From NCBI GenBank assembly GCA_016208685.1, contig JACQXM010000051.1:146887-210886 (forward strand): a stretch of DNA of 64,000 bases. The letters are read 5' to 3'. This DNA comes from Planctomycetota bacterium. GTDB taxonomy: Bacteria; Planctomycetota; Phycisphaerae; UBA1845. The position numbers and the translations under genes were made by a program. The first letter of the stretch is position 1; each line of letters begins with the position of its first letter. Positions 9,780 through 17,894 of the stretch are shown here, one piece after another. The notes below the pieces were generated by a model that worked only from the letters and a program-made list of their open reading frames with translations, had not been told where the DNA came from and ran no database searches.

Positions 9780-10858
9780 CGCCCCGTCCCTTCGAGTTCG
9801 AGGCGCTGCCGGCCCCCAACGGCTGCAAGCCGCTGATCGGGGTTACCATGGGTGACCCAGCGGGCATCGGGGCCGAGGTCATCGTTAAGGCGCTTGACGA
9901 TCCGGAGCTGCGGGCCCTGGGCCGATTTGTGATCTTCGGCATTGACGAGGTTCTCTGTGCCGCGGCAGATGCCGCCGGCCTCCGCCCGTACTGGTTCCGC
10001 GTACGCGCGGGCGACGACCTGCGCGTGGACAGCGGCGTGGTCGTCGTCGACCACGAAGAGTACGCCGCCGGTTTCTGGCTGAGCCCGCGCCCGACCAAGG
10101 AGGGGGGTAGGCTTTCCCTGCGCTGGATCGACGAGGCGGTCCTGGCGGCGCGGGGGGGCATGTTCGACGCGATCGTCACCGCCCCCATCCACAAGGGAAG
10201 CTGGAAGCTCGCGGGCTCGCGCTTCCCCGGGCACACCGAGAAGCTGGCCGACGCCTTCAAGTCGCCGCGCGTGACCATGGCCTTCGTGGGGGGCGGCCTG
10301 CGCGTGGCCCTGGCCAGTGCCCACGTCGGCGTGTTCGAACTGCGAAACCGGTTCACCATCGGGCTGGTGTTTCAGCCCATCGACCTGCTGCACGAAGCGC
10401 TGCGCAACTGGTTCGGCATCGAGCGCCCGCGGATCGCCGTGGCGGGCCTGAACCCCCACGCCGGGGAGGATGGCCGCTTCGGCGATGAGGAACATCGCAT
10501 CATCGAACCGGCGATGCAGATGGCACGCAACGCCGGCATCGAGGTGGAGGGTCCGTTCCCTGCGGATACGCTTTTCGTGCCGCGGAATCGCAACGGCTTC
10601 GACGGCATCGTGGCCATGTACCACGATCAAGGTTTGATCCCGGTCAAGCTGCTGGCGTTCCACAGCGCGGTGAATATCACCCTCGGCCTGCCCCTGGTGC
10701 GCACCAGCCCCGACCACGGCACGGCGTTCGATATCGCGGGCTCCAATGTCGCCGATCCCGGCAGCATGAGAGAGGCGATTCGCCTGGCGTGCCTGCTGGC
10801 GGCTCGCGCGCTGCGACCGGCGGGCTCGGATGCGGCACCCGTGGCGGGCGACCGCTGA
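9776..10858 (+). CDS. pdxA: 4-hydroxythreonine-4-phosphate dehydrogenase
   Basis: NAD-dependent oxidation in DXP-dependent pyridoxal phosphate synthesis. 360 residues. The N-terminal GVTMGDPAGIGAEV, the substrate segment APIHKGSW with FPGHTEKLA, the zinc-site segment SAHVGVFEL and GLNPHAGEDGRFGDEE, and the late MYHDQGLIPVK and TSPDHGTAFDIAG are all family hallmarks, including the three metal-binding His. It overlaps ribE by ATGA and is followed 78 bases on by the small zinc protein gene. Confidence 0.95.
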   Translation: MTPRPFEFEALPAPNGCKPLIGVTMGDPAGIGAEVIVKALDDPELRALGRFVIFGIDEVLCAAADAAGLRPYWFRVRAGDDLRVDSGVVVVDHEEYAAGFWLSPRPTKEGGRLSLRWIDEAVLAARGGMFDAIVTAPIHKGSWKLAGSRFPGHTEKLADAFKSPRVTMAFVGGGLRVALASAHVGVFELRNRFTIGLVFQPIDLLHEALRNWFGIERPRIAVAGLNPHAGEDGRFGDEEHRIIEPAMQMARNAGIEVEGPFPADTLFVPRNRNGFDGIVAMYHDQGLIPVKLLAFHSAVNITLGLPLVRTSPDHGTAFDIAGSNVADPGSMREAIRLACLLAARALRPAGSDAAPVAGDR

Positions 10859-10936
10859 ACGGCCTTCGCCCGGGAAGTGAGTGACAGTTCGTGGCACCCG
10901 CCTCTGAAGCGCGCGGGGTGACCTACGGCAACTGAC

Positions 10937-11137
10937 ATGGTTACCTTCGAGTGCCCCACCTGCGGCAGGATGTTCAGCGTGCCCCGGCGGCAGGACGCAC
11001 CGTACCGCCCGTTTTGCACCGAGCGCTGCAAGCTGGTCGACCTGGGCCGCTGGCTGGACGGCACCTACAATCTCATCGAGCCACTTCCCGGCGATGCGCC
11101 GGCAACGCCCGACCGCGACCCCCCGGACGAGGAGTAA
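10937..11137 (+). CDS. yacG: YacG-type zinc-ribbon protein (DNA gyrase inhibitor family)
   Basis: 66 residues, typical length for YacG. It has CPTC and, 15 residues later, CTERC, giving the C-x2-C-x15-C-x3-C zinc site, then KLVDLGRWLDGTYNL, which matches the family core. YacG of E. coli binds GyrB and inhibits gyrase; that role here is by homology only. The acidic tail PDRDPPDEE is also usual. The neuAB gene begins 124 bases further on. Confidence 0.88.
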   Translation: MVTFECPTCGRMFSVPRRQDAPYRPFCTERCKLVDLGRWLDGTYNLIEPLPGDAPATPDRDPPDEE

Positions 11138-11261
11138 GCGAGCTTCGTCGCGGAAGGCTGGGAACCGCTGCCGCGGTGCCGCGCTGCGTGCGTCCCCGGC
11201 GGGTCGCGGCGCCGAGGCACGATCAAGCCCGCGCGCCGGGACGGTCGATATCCCACCAGCG

Positions 11262-13046
11262 ATGGTGGTTCTGGGGGTCATCCTGGCGCGGGCGGGCAGC
11301 AAGGGGCTGCCGGACAAATGCGTGCGCGCCCTGCTCGGCCGGCCGGTGATTGCCTACACGTTTGATCACGTCCTGGCCAGCCGCCGCCTGACCGCCGCCG
11401 TTCTCACCACGGATTCCCAGCCCGCCGCGGCGCTGGCGCGTGCCGCCGGGATCGAAGTCATCGAGCGCCCGGCGGAGCTGGCGACGGATTCCGCCACCGT
11501 GGATGCCGCGGTTCGCCACGCCGTGGACTGTTGGGAGCACCGCCACCGCGCCTCTGTCGACGTGGTCGTGATCCTGTACGGCAATGTACCCCTCCGCGCC
11601 GCCGGGCTCATCGACCGCGCCGTGGCGCAGCGCGAACAATCGGGCGCGGACTCGGTCCGCAGCGTGGCGCCGGTCACCAAGCAGCATCCCGACTGGATTC
11701 ACCGCCTCGACGGCGACCGCATGTTCCAGTTCCGCACCAACAGCATCTATCGCCGGCAGGACCTGGAGCCGCTGTACTATCATGACGGCGCGGTGATCGT
11801 GGTCGCGCGGACCGCGCTCTTAGGCGCGCTGCGCACCCCCGACGACCACCAGGCATTCCTCGGAACGGACCGACGGGCCCTGGTCCAGGACGCCGGCGCC
11901 TGCGTGGACATCGACGAAATGGCGGACCTGTGCCTCGCCGAGGCACTGCTCCGCAGCCAGGCGGAGCGCGCCGGCGACGCTCCGGCGCCGGCGCGGGCCG
12001 GAGGCGTGATGATCGGTCCGAATCGCGTCGCACCCGGTGCCCGGACGCTCGTGGTCGCCGAGGCGGGTGTGAACCATGACGGTTCCGTCGAACGCGCGCT
12101 GGCGCTGGTGGACGCCGCCGTGCAGGTCGGCGCCGATGCCGTGAAGTTCCAGATGTTCCGCGCCGACGAACTGGTCACGCCTCTGGCGCCCGCCGCCGCC
12201 TACCAGAAAGACGCCTGCGGCGCGGTCGGACAGCGCGAGATGCTGGCCGGCCTTGAGCTTTCGCCCGCGGATTTTCACCACATCCGCCGGCACTGTGCGA
12301 AGCGCGGCATCCTGTTTCTGGCGACTCCGTTCTCGCCGTCGGACGCCGCGCGGCTGGCGGAGCTGGGTGCGGCGGCGATCAAGCTGGCGTCCACGGACCT
12401 CACCAACCGTCCCTTGCAGTCCGCCGCGGCCGCCACCGGCCTGCCGCTGATCGTCTCCACCGGAGCCTCGACGCCGCCGGAGCAGACCGCCGCGGTGGCT
12501 TACTTGCGGAGCCTGGGAGCCGGCGATCGGCTGGTGCTACTGCACTGTGTCAGTGCGTATCCAGCGCCGCTCGACGCGTTGAACCTCCGCGCCATCGCGG
12601 TGCTAACCGACCGCTTCGGCGTTCCCTGCGGGTTCAGCGACCACGCGGAAAGCACCGGTAGCGGAGCCTGGGCCGTGGCCGCGGGCGCGTGTGCCCTGGA
12701 GAAACATTTGACGCTGGACCGCACGCTCCCCGGGCCCGACCACGCCATGTCGCTGACTCCGACGGAGTTCGCGGAGTACGTGTCCGCGGTCCGGCATGCG
12801 GAGGCCGCCCTGGGAACGGGTATCCCGGGCCTTCACGCGGCGGAGGCGGAAGTGCGTCGCGTCGCCCGTCGCAGCGTGGCGGCGGCGCAGCGCATCCCCG
12901 CGGGCTGCGTGCTGGCCGCGGAACACCTCACGCTCAAACGCCCGGGCACCGGACTGCCACCGGAAGCGCTGGAGGGGCTCATCGGGAGGCGGGCCCGGCG
13001 CGAGATTCCCACTGACACGCTGCTGACATGGGACATGGTGACCTGA
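11262..13046 (+). CDS. Bifunctional CMP-nonulosonate cytidylyltransferase / nonulosonate synthase (NeuA-NeuB fusion)
   Basis: 594 residues from the ATG at 11262, just before the first conserved strand; no clear ribosome site. Residues 1-235 are a NeuA-type cytidylyltransferase (VILARAGSKGLPDK; LTTDSQ; GNVPLRAAGLID; QDAGACVDIDEMADL). After a short Ala/Gly/Pro linker, residues about 250-594 are a NeuB-type condensing synthase (VVAEAGVNHDGSVERAL; DAVKFQMFRADEL; FLATPFSPSDAA; IKLASTDLTN; HCVSAYPAP; GFSDHAES; EKHLTLDR) with a C-terminal SAF domain. In most bacteria these are separate genes. NeuB makes the nine-carbon acid from a hexosamine and phosphoenolpyruvate; NeuA activates it with CTP. Which acid is made (Neu5Ac or legionaminate-like) cannot be told. 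The stop overlaps the neuC start. Confidence 0.9.
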   Translation: MVVLGVILARAGSKGLPDKCVRALLGRPVIAYTFDHVLASRRLTAAVLTTDSQPAAALARAAGIEVIERPAELATDSATVDAAVRHAVDCWEHRHRASVDVVVILYGNVPLRAAGLIDRAVAQREQSGADSVRSVAPVTKQHPDWIHRLDGDRMFQFRTNSIYRRQDLEPLYYHDGAVIVVARTALLGALRTPDDHQAFLGTDRRALVQDAGACVDIDEMADLCLAEALLRSQAERAGDAPAPARAGGVMIGPNRVAPGARTLVVAEAGVNHDGSVERALALVDAAVQVGADAVKFQMFRADELVTPLAPAAAYQKDACGAVGQREMLAGLELSPADFHHIRRHCAKRGILFLATPFSPSDAARLAELGAAAIKLASTDLTNRPLQSAAAATGLPLIVSTGASTPPEQTAAVAYLRSLGAGDRLVLLHCVSAYPAPLDALNLRAIAVLTDRFGVPCGFSDHAESTGSGAWAVAAGACALEKHLTLDRTLPGPDHAMSLTPTEFAEYVSAVRHAEAALGTGIPGLHAAEAEVRRVARRSVAAAQRIPAGCVLAAEHLTLKRPGTGLPPEALEGLIGRRARREIPTDTLLTWDMVT

Positions 13047-14221
13047 TGCAGGCGCGCAGCCAACCTCGCGGACGCACGCGCCGGGGCGGCGGGCCGCGAC
13101 GCGTGGTGGTGGTCACCGGCACCCGCGCGGAGTACGGCCTGCTCCAGTCCACGCTTCGCGCCGTCGCCCGCCACCCGCGCCTGACGCTGCGCGTGGTGGT
13201 CGCAGGAATGCACCTGATTCGCCGGTTCGGATACACGGCGCGCCAGGTGGAGCGGGACGGTTGGCCGATCGCCGCCCGCGTACCCATGCAGCGCGGAGAC
13301 GACTCGCCGCAGGACCAAGCCCTGGGCCTGTCACGCGGAATCGCGGGCATCGCGCCGGCGCTGGAGCGCGAGCGGGCGGATGTGGTCGTGGTGCTCGGCG
13401 ACCGTATCGAGGCGATGGCCGGCGCTCTGGCGGCGGTTACCACCGGGCGGGTGTTGGCCCACATCCACGGCGGCGATGTCGCGCCCGGCGACTTCGATGA
13501 CAGCCTGCGGCACGCCATCACCAAGCTGGCGCATTTGCACCTGACGGCCACCGCCGCCGCCCGCCGCCGTGTGATCGGGATGGGCGAGTCGCCGCGCCGG
13601 GTGCATTTCGTCGGGGCGCCGGGATTGGATCGACTCCGCGAACTGCTCCGCGAGCCTCGTGCCGTTCCGCGCCGCGGCGGGCGTGCCCTGATCGTTCACC
13701 ACGCCACCGGCCGCTCCGCGGCGCAGGAGCGGGAGACGATGGACGCCATCCTGCGCGCCGTCCGCGATGTCGGGCTGGAGCGCACCGTCATCCTTCCCAA
13801 CACCGATCGCGGCCACACGGGAATCCTCGCGGCGATCGAAGCCCATCGCCGCGCCGTGTCCTCCGTTGAAGTCCATCCATCCCTCGATCGCGATGCCTTC
13901 CTGCGGCAGCTCATCGCCGCCGATGTGATCGTGGGCAATTCTTCCAGCGGGATCATCGAGGCCGGTCTGGCCGGAACGCCCGCGGTCAACGTCGGCGAAC
14001 GCCAGGCAGGGCGGGAACATGGCGGCAGCGCCGTCGTCGATGCCGCCGAGTCCTACAGCGCTGTTCGGCGGGCTCTGAATCAGGCGCTTACCCTAGGATC
14101 GCGAGCGCGCCCTTCCGGCGTCTACGGCCGGGCGCCGGTGGGTCCCAGAATCGCGCGCCTGCTCGCCGCCGTTTCGGTGGACGACGCCTTTCGCCGCAAA
14201 GCCGCCCATTTTCGCCAGTAA
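13046..14221 (+). CDS. neuC: Hydrolysing UDP-N-acetylglucosamine 2-epimerase
   Basis: 391 residues from the ATG at 13046, which overlaps the neuAB stop as TGATG; an in-frame ATG 18 bases upstream is possible. The family signature VTGTRAEYGLL is near the start, followed by VLGDRIEAMAGA, HIHGGDVAPGDFDD and IVGNSSSGIIEAGLAGTPAVNVG. The enzyme converts UDP-GlcNAc to ManNAc and UDP (or an analogous diNAc-sugar), supplying the substrate of NeuB. With the upstream fusion this gives a compact nonulosonate route from UDP-GlcNAc to the CMP-sugar in two genes. Confidence 0.92.
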   Translation: MQARSQPRGRTRRGGGPRRVVVVTGTRAEYGLLQSTLRAVARHPRLTLRVVVAGMHLIRRFGYTARQVERDGWPIAARVPMQRGDDSPQDQALGLSRGIAGIAPALERERADVVVVLGDRIEAMAGALAAVTTGRVLAHIHGGDVAPGDFDDSLRHAITKLAHLHLTATAAARRRVIGMGESPRRVHFVGAPGLDRLRELLREPRAVPRRGGRALIVHHATGRSAAQERETMDAILRAVRDVGLERTVILPNTDRGHTGILAAIEAHRRAVSSVEVHPSLDRDAFLRQLIAADVIVGNSSSGIIEAGLAGTPAVNVGERQAGREHGGSAVVDAAESYSAVRRALNQALTLGSRARPSGVYGRAPVGPRIARLLAAVSVDDAFRRKAAHFRQ

Positions 14222-14326
14222 CGCCGTGGCACGCCGTGCTAATGCCCCAAAACAGGGCTGACGATAAGCCTAGCAGTGCGGGGTGGCACCGCGCGGATCA
14301 AGGGGAGACCCGGCAGAGGGCAACGT

Positions 14327-15223
14327 ATGTCCGGACCGACGGCAGCGACGGCACAGACCTCCGATAACGCGAAGGCCATCGTCGACAAGGCGCTGGGCTC
14401 GATCGCCGACATCGCAACCCTGCCGGAGATCACCATCAAGATCATCCAGATCGTGGAGGATCCCAAGAGCACGGCGCGCGACCTGCACGACGTCATCAAA
14501 AACGACCCCGCGCTGTCGGTGAAGGTCCTGAAGGTCGTCAACTCCGCCTTCTACGGTCTCCCGGGACAGGTGGCGAGCGTCGATCGTGCCATCATCCTGC
14601 TGGGGTTGTCGGCGGTGAAGAACATCGCCATCGCGGCCTCCATCGCCCGGCTGTTCAAGGGACGGCGGATCTCCGAGCAATTCAGCGCCTCCGATCTGTG
14701 GCGGCACAGTGTTTCGGTGGCCGTGGCGGCGCACGACATTGCCAAGGCCTCGCCGCACCCCGGCATGCCCGACGAAATCTTCGTGGCCGGAATGATCCAC
14801 GACATCGGGACCATGGTGGAGCGGCAGTCGTTCCCCGACCAGTTCGCCGAAGTGATCAATCGCTGCGTAGGCGGCGAGCACAACTTCCTCGAAGTGGAGC
14901 GGCAGATCATCGGCGCCGACCACCAGGCGTTCGGCGTAGGCCTGACCACCAAGTGGAAATTCCCGCGGCACCTGCGGGCGGCCGTCGGCTTCCACCACAA
15001 TCCGGAGTCCCTGAGCGTGGAGCTGCGGAACATGGCCACGCTCATCCAGATCGCCGATGTGCTCTGCTGCCAGGAGAAGATCGGCTTCTACCTTACGGCG
15101 CAGGGCGGCGCGGTTACGTCGGAAATGCTGGACATGATCAGCGTCACGCCGGAGCAGCTCGAGGAGATCCGCGTGAACCTGCCCTCCAAACTCGCGGACG
15201 CCGAAGCTACGTTGGGCGGCTGA
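14327..15223 (+). CDS. HDOD-domain protein
   Basis: 298 residues; the ATG at 14327 follows AGAGGG with 6-base spacing. The HDOD core runs from LPEITIKIIQIVEDP through NDPALSVKVLKVVNSAFYG to the sequence around LWRHSVSVAVAAHDIAK, MIHDIGTMVERQ and GADHQAFG. HDOD proteins are non-catalytic or degenerate HD-type signalling proteins linked to stress, motility or second messengers. No receiver, GGDEF or other output domain is attached here. Genes on both sides are unrelated in function. Confidence 0.88.
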   Translation: MSGPTAATAQTSDNAKAIVDKALGSIADIATLPEITIKIIQIVEDPKSTARDLHDVIKNDPALSVKVLKVVNSAFYGLPGQVASVDRAIILLGLSAVKNIAIAASIARLFKGRRISEQFSASDLWRHSVSVAVAAHDIAKASPHPGMPDEIFVAGMIHDIGTMVERQSFPDQFAEVINRCVGGEHNFLEVERQIIGADHQAFGVGLTTKWKFPRHLRAAVGFHHNPESLSVELRNMATLIQIADVLCCQEKIGFYLTAQGGAVTSEMLDMISVTPEQLEEIRVNLPSKLADAEATLGG

Positions 15224-15274
15224 CCAGGCGCGACCCAGTCTAAGTAGGCTGGTCAGCCGGGGGCGCATGCCCGG

Positions 15275-15814
15275 TTAGCAGGACGGCAGCGTGGAGACCG
15301 GCCCGGGCTTGGCCACTTTGGTGCCGCACTTCTTACACGTCCGCCGCGCGTCGTCCTTCCAGAACGCCTCCATGGTGTCGCGGAAGTGCTCCACGATGTC
15401 CTTGCACAGGAACTCGATGTCGCACACCAGCGCGCCGCACTTGTCGCAGTAGAAGACCAGATGTTCCTTCTCCGTCGGCGGGCGGACGCGCTCCACCACG
15501 ACGCCCAGCGTGTCCGGCGGGCGCTGCGGCGAATGCGGCACGTTGGGAGGAATAAAGAAGGTGTCGCCCTCGCGCACCTTGTGGTTGATGATCTTTCCGT
15601 CCTCGCGCGTCTGGACCACGATGTCGCCTTTGAGCTGGTAGAAGAACTCCTCGGATTGCGTCACGTGGAAGTCGTTGCGGGCGTTCGGGCCGCCGACCAC
15701 CATCACGAAGAAGTCCTGTCCCCGGTAGAGGTACTGGTTGCCCACCGGCGGCCGGAGCAGGTGGCGATGTTCGTCAATCCAGGCTTTCAGGTTGAGCGGC
15801 GGCATCGTGGGCAT
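15275..15814 (-). CDS. nbaC: 3-hydroxyanthranilate 3,4-dioxygenase
   Basis: 179 residues from the ATG at 15814, which is preceded by GGAAGGAGA. Cupin ring-cleavage enzyme of the kynurenine route, leading to quinolinate and NAD or to degradation. The sequence has NQYLYRGQDFFVMVVGGPN and RNDFHVTQSEEFFYQLKGD, holding the substrate Arg and iron-binding His/Glu, and IPPNVPHSPQRP with the second His. The C-terminal rubredoxin-like site has two Cys pairs (CDKC and CKKC). No other kynurenine-pathway gene is in the window, so the source of substrate is not visible. Confidence 0.93.
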   Translation of the reverse strand: MPTMPPLNLKAWIDEHRHLLRPPVGNQYLYRGQDFFVMVVGGPNARNDFHVTQSEEFFYQLKGDIVVQTREDGKIINHKVREGDTFFIPPNVPHSPQRPPDTLGVVVERVRPPTEKEHLVFYCDKCGALVCDIEFLCKDIVEHFRDTMEAFWKDDARRTCKKCGTKVAKPGPVSTLPSC

Positions 15815-16094
15815 TCGTCGGGGTCTCCTTCCGCGAAACAGGCGGTCCTGCCCCGGCGGGATCTCGACTCGGCCTCGCCGGGGGCGCAGGCGGCTTCGGC
15901 GACCGCCGAACCGCCAACAGCGGACGAAGTGTATCTTCCGGCGGCGGTGACCGTCAAACCGACGGCGTGCTCGGCCGGCACCGCCGCTGGACACCCGCCG
16001 CCCGGTGCAGTACATGAGTAGCAACATGGTCTACGTGACGCGCGAAGGGGACGTTGGGACCCCGTCGCGGGTCGGCGAGCCGGACCGTGCGCCT

Positions 16095-16177
16095 GGGCGT
16101 GTGCCCGAGTGGCCAAAGGGGACGGGCTGTAAACCCGTTGGCGCAAGCCTTCGAAGGTTCGAATCCTTCCGCGCCCA
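16095..16177 (+). tRNA. tRNA-Tyr (anticodon GTA)
   Basis: 83-base class II tRNA. The acceptor stem pairs GGGCGTG (16095-16101) with CGCGCCC (16170-16176), with one G-T pair and discriminator A at 16177. The D-arm contains GAGTGGCCAAAGG, the anticodon loop CTGTAAA has GTA at 16129-16131, there is a long variable arm, and the T-arm is GAAGG-TTCGAAT-CCTTC. The 3' CCA is not encoded. Confidence 0.96.
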
Positions 16178-16484
16178 GTTGCCGGTTGAACCGGTTCGCC
16201 GCCGCTTCGCGGACGCCCTCCGTGCGGCGAACGGCCCAGGCTCCGGGTCGCAACTCGACCCCTCATGTACGAGTTACCGATAAACGCCTGGCCCGACAGT
16301 CGGGGGTCGTGCGGTCCGCCGCGACCCGAAATGCGCCTGCGAGGGTTGATCGACGGGCGGCGCTCGGCCTCCACGCGAAGCACAGATCGGGAGAAGCGCA
16401 GACCAGGCGCTCGCGGGCCGAGGTTACATCACCGCGCCTCTCCGCGGCGCGCCCCGCGAGTTTGACCGAAGTGGGACGGTGGTT

Positions 16485-17357
16485 ATGCGAATACGCGAGC
16501 AGCTCGACGGCAAGCGCCCCAGCCTCTCGTTCGAGTTCTTCCCTCCCAAGGACGACATCGGCTTCTGGGATCTCTACCGCACGGTGGAGTCGCTCAAGCC
16601 GCTTAAGCCTACGTACGTCTCCGTTACGTACGGCGCCGGCGGCGGCACGCGGCGGAAGACCATCGATCTGGTGGAACGCATCAAGCGTGATGCAGGTATC
16701 GAGGCCATGGCCCACCTCACTTGCGCGGGGACCACACGAACCGAAATCGCTGCCGTGCTCGACGAACTCCGGCAGCACGAGATCGAGAACGTACTCGCCC
16801 TCCGCGGAGATCCGCCGCAGGGACAGGGCGCCTTCGAACCCACGCCCGGGGGATTCCGCTACGCCAGCGAGCTGGTGGCTTTCATCCGCGAGCGGCACAA
16901 CGTGTGTATCGGCGCGGCGTGCTACCCTGAGAAGCACCCTGAGGCCCTGAGCGCCGAGGCCGACCTCGAGCACCTGATACGCAAGGTGGACGCGGGCGTG
17001 GACTTCCTCATCACCCAGCTCTTCTTTGACAACCGCGTGTTCTTCGCCTTTCGCGACCGGCTCGACGCCCGCGGCGTCCGCGTGCCCCTCCTGGCGGGCA
17101 TCATGCCCATCCTCAGCGCCAAGCAGGTGCGCAAGTTCACCGAGATGTGCGGGGCGACGATTCCCGCGGAGCTGTTGCGGAAGATTGAGGCCGTCGAGGA
17201 CGACGCCGAGGCCGTCCGCCACATCGGGACGTACCATGCCACGCAGCAGTGCATCGAGCTCATCGGACAGGGGGTGGCCGGCATCCACTTCTACACCCTC
17301 AACCGTTCGACGGCCACCCGCGCCATCTACCAGCACATCCGCACCCTGATCGGTTGA
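16485..17357 (+). CDS. metF: Methylenetetrahydrofolate reductase
   Basis: 290 residues; the ATG at 16485 is chosen, with a GTG two codons upstream as an alternative. FAD-dependent reduction of 5,10-methylene-THF to 5-methyl-THF for methionine synthesis. The start MRIREQLDG leads to LSFEFFPPKDD (catalytic Glu region), then VTYGAGGGTR, HLTCAGTTRTE, NVLALRGDPP, GAACYPEKHPE, KVDAGVDFLITQLFFDN and GIMPI, all characteristic. The C-terminal YTLNRSTATRAIYQHI is also conserved. It stands alone between tRNA-Tyr and archease. Confidence 0.95.
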   Translation: MRIREQLDGKRPSLSFEFFPPKDDIGFWDLYRTVESLKPLKPTYVSVTYGAGGGTRRKTIDLVERIKRDAGIEAMAHLTCAGTTRTEIAAVLDELRQHEIENVLALRGDPPQGQGAFEPTPGGFRYASELVAFIRERHNVCIGAACYPEKHPEALSAEADLEHLIRKVDAGVDFLITQLFFDNRVFFAFRDRLDARGVRVPLLAGIMPILSAKQVRKFTEMCGATIPAELLRKIEAVEDDAEAVRHIGTYHATQQCIELIGQGVAGIHFYTLNRSTATRAIYQHIRTLIG

Positions 17358-17403
17358 TCGCGTCGCCTTGCGGCCTCGCGGCGCAAGGTTCTAATGGTAC
17401 GGC

Positions 17404-17823
17404 GTGGAACCGGCGTTCGAGCTGTTCGATCACACCGCCGACATGGGTCTGCGCGTGTTCGCGCCCACGCTCGCGCAGTTGATCGACCCGGCCGGACAGG
17501 CGCTGTACGCGGTGATCGGCGAGCTGGCGGCGGGCGAGGAAGCGCGGGAGTTCGAGTTCGACTCGCGCGGCAGCGCGGCGGCGCTGCTGCTTCGGGACTA
17601 CCTGACGGAGCTGCTGATCCTGTTTGAGCGTGAATCGAGGATCGTCGTCTCGCCGCGGGTGTCGGCGTTCGACGAGGGCCGACTCGCGGTCCGCGGCCAG
17701 GTGCATCGCGTGGACGAAGCCCGCAGCGTCTACAATCGTGAAGTGAAAGCGATTACGTACCATGAACTCGATATTCGCCGAGAGCGCGGCGGGTACGTGG
17801 CAACGGTGATCGTGGATATCTGA
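17404..17823 (+). CDS. Archease
   Basis: 139 residues with a GTG start. It contains FELFDHTADMGLRVFAPTL, the family's N-terminal hallmark with the metal-binding Asp, and ends in AITYHELDIRRERGGYVATVIVDI, the conserved archease C-terminus. Archease is a cofactor that promotes guanylylation and turnover of the RNA ligase RtcB, whose gene begins 71 bases downstream on the same strand. This context makes the assignment firm. Confidence 0.93.
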   Translation: MEPAFELFDHTADMGLRVFAPTLAQLIDPAGQALYAVIGELAAGEEAREFEFDSRGSAAALLLRDYLTELLILFERESRIVVSPRVSAFDEGRLAVRGQVHRVDEARSVYNREVKAITYHELDIRRERGGYVATVIVDI

Positions 17824-17894
17824 ACTCCGCCGAATCGCCCGGCCCCTCGCGTGGACCAGCGCATGCGCCGGCCGCACAGGAAAGTGCCTGACCC

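Noticed and set aside
9125..11317. 730-residue open frame on the minus strand
   Set aside because: Antisense to ribE, pdxA and yacG, which have unmistakable family signatures.
15814..16027. Longer 3-hydroxyanthranilate dioxygenase starting at 16027
   Set aside because: The extra 71 residues are Arg-rich with no homology, and GGAAGGAGA precedes the ATG at 15814.
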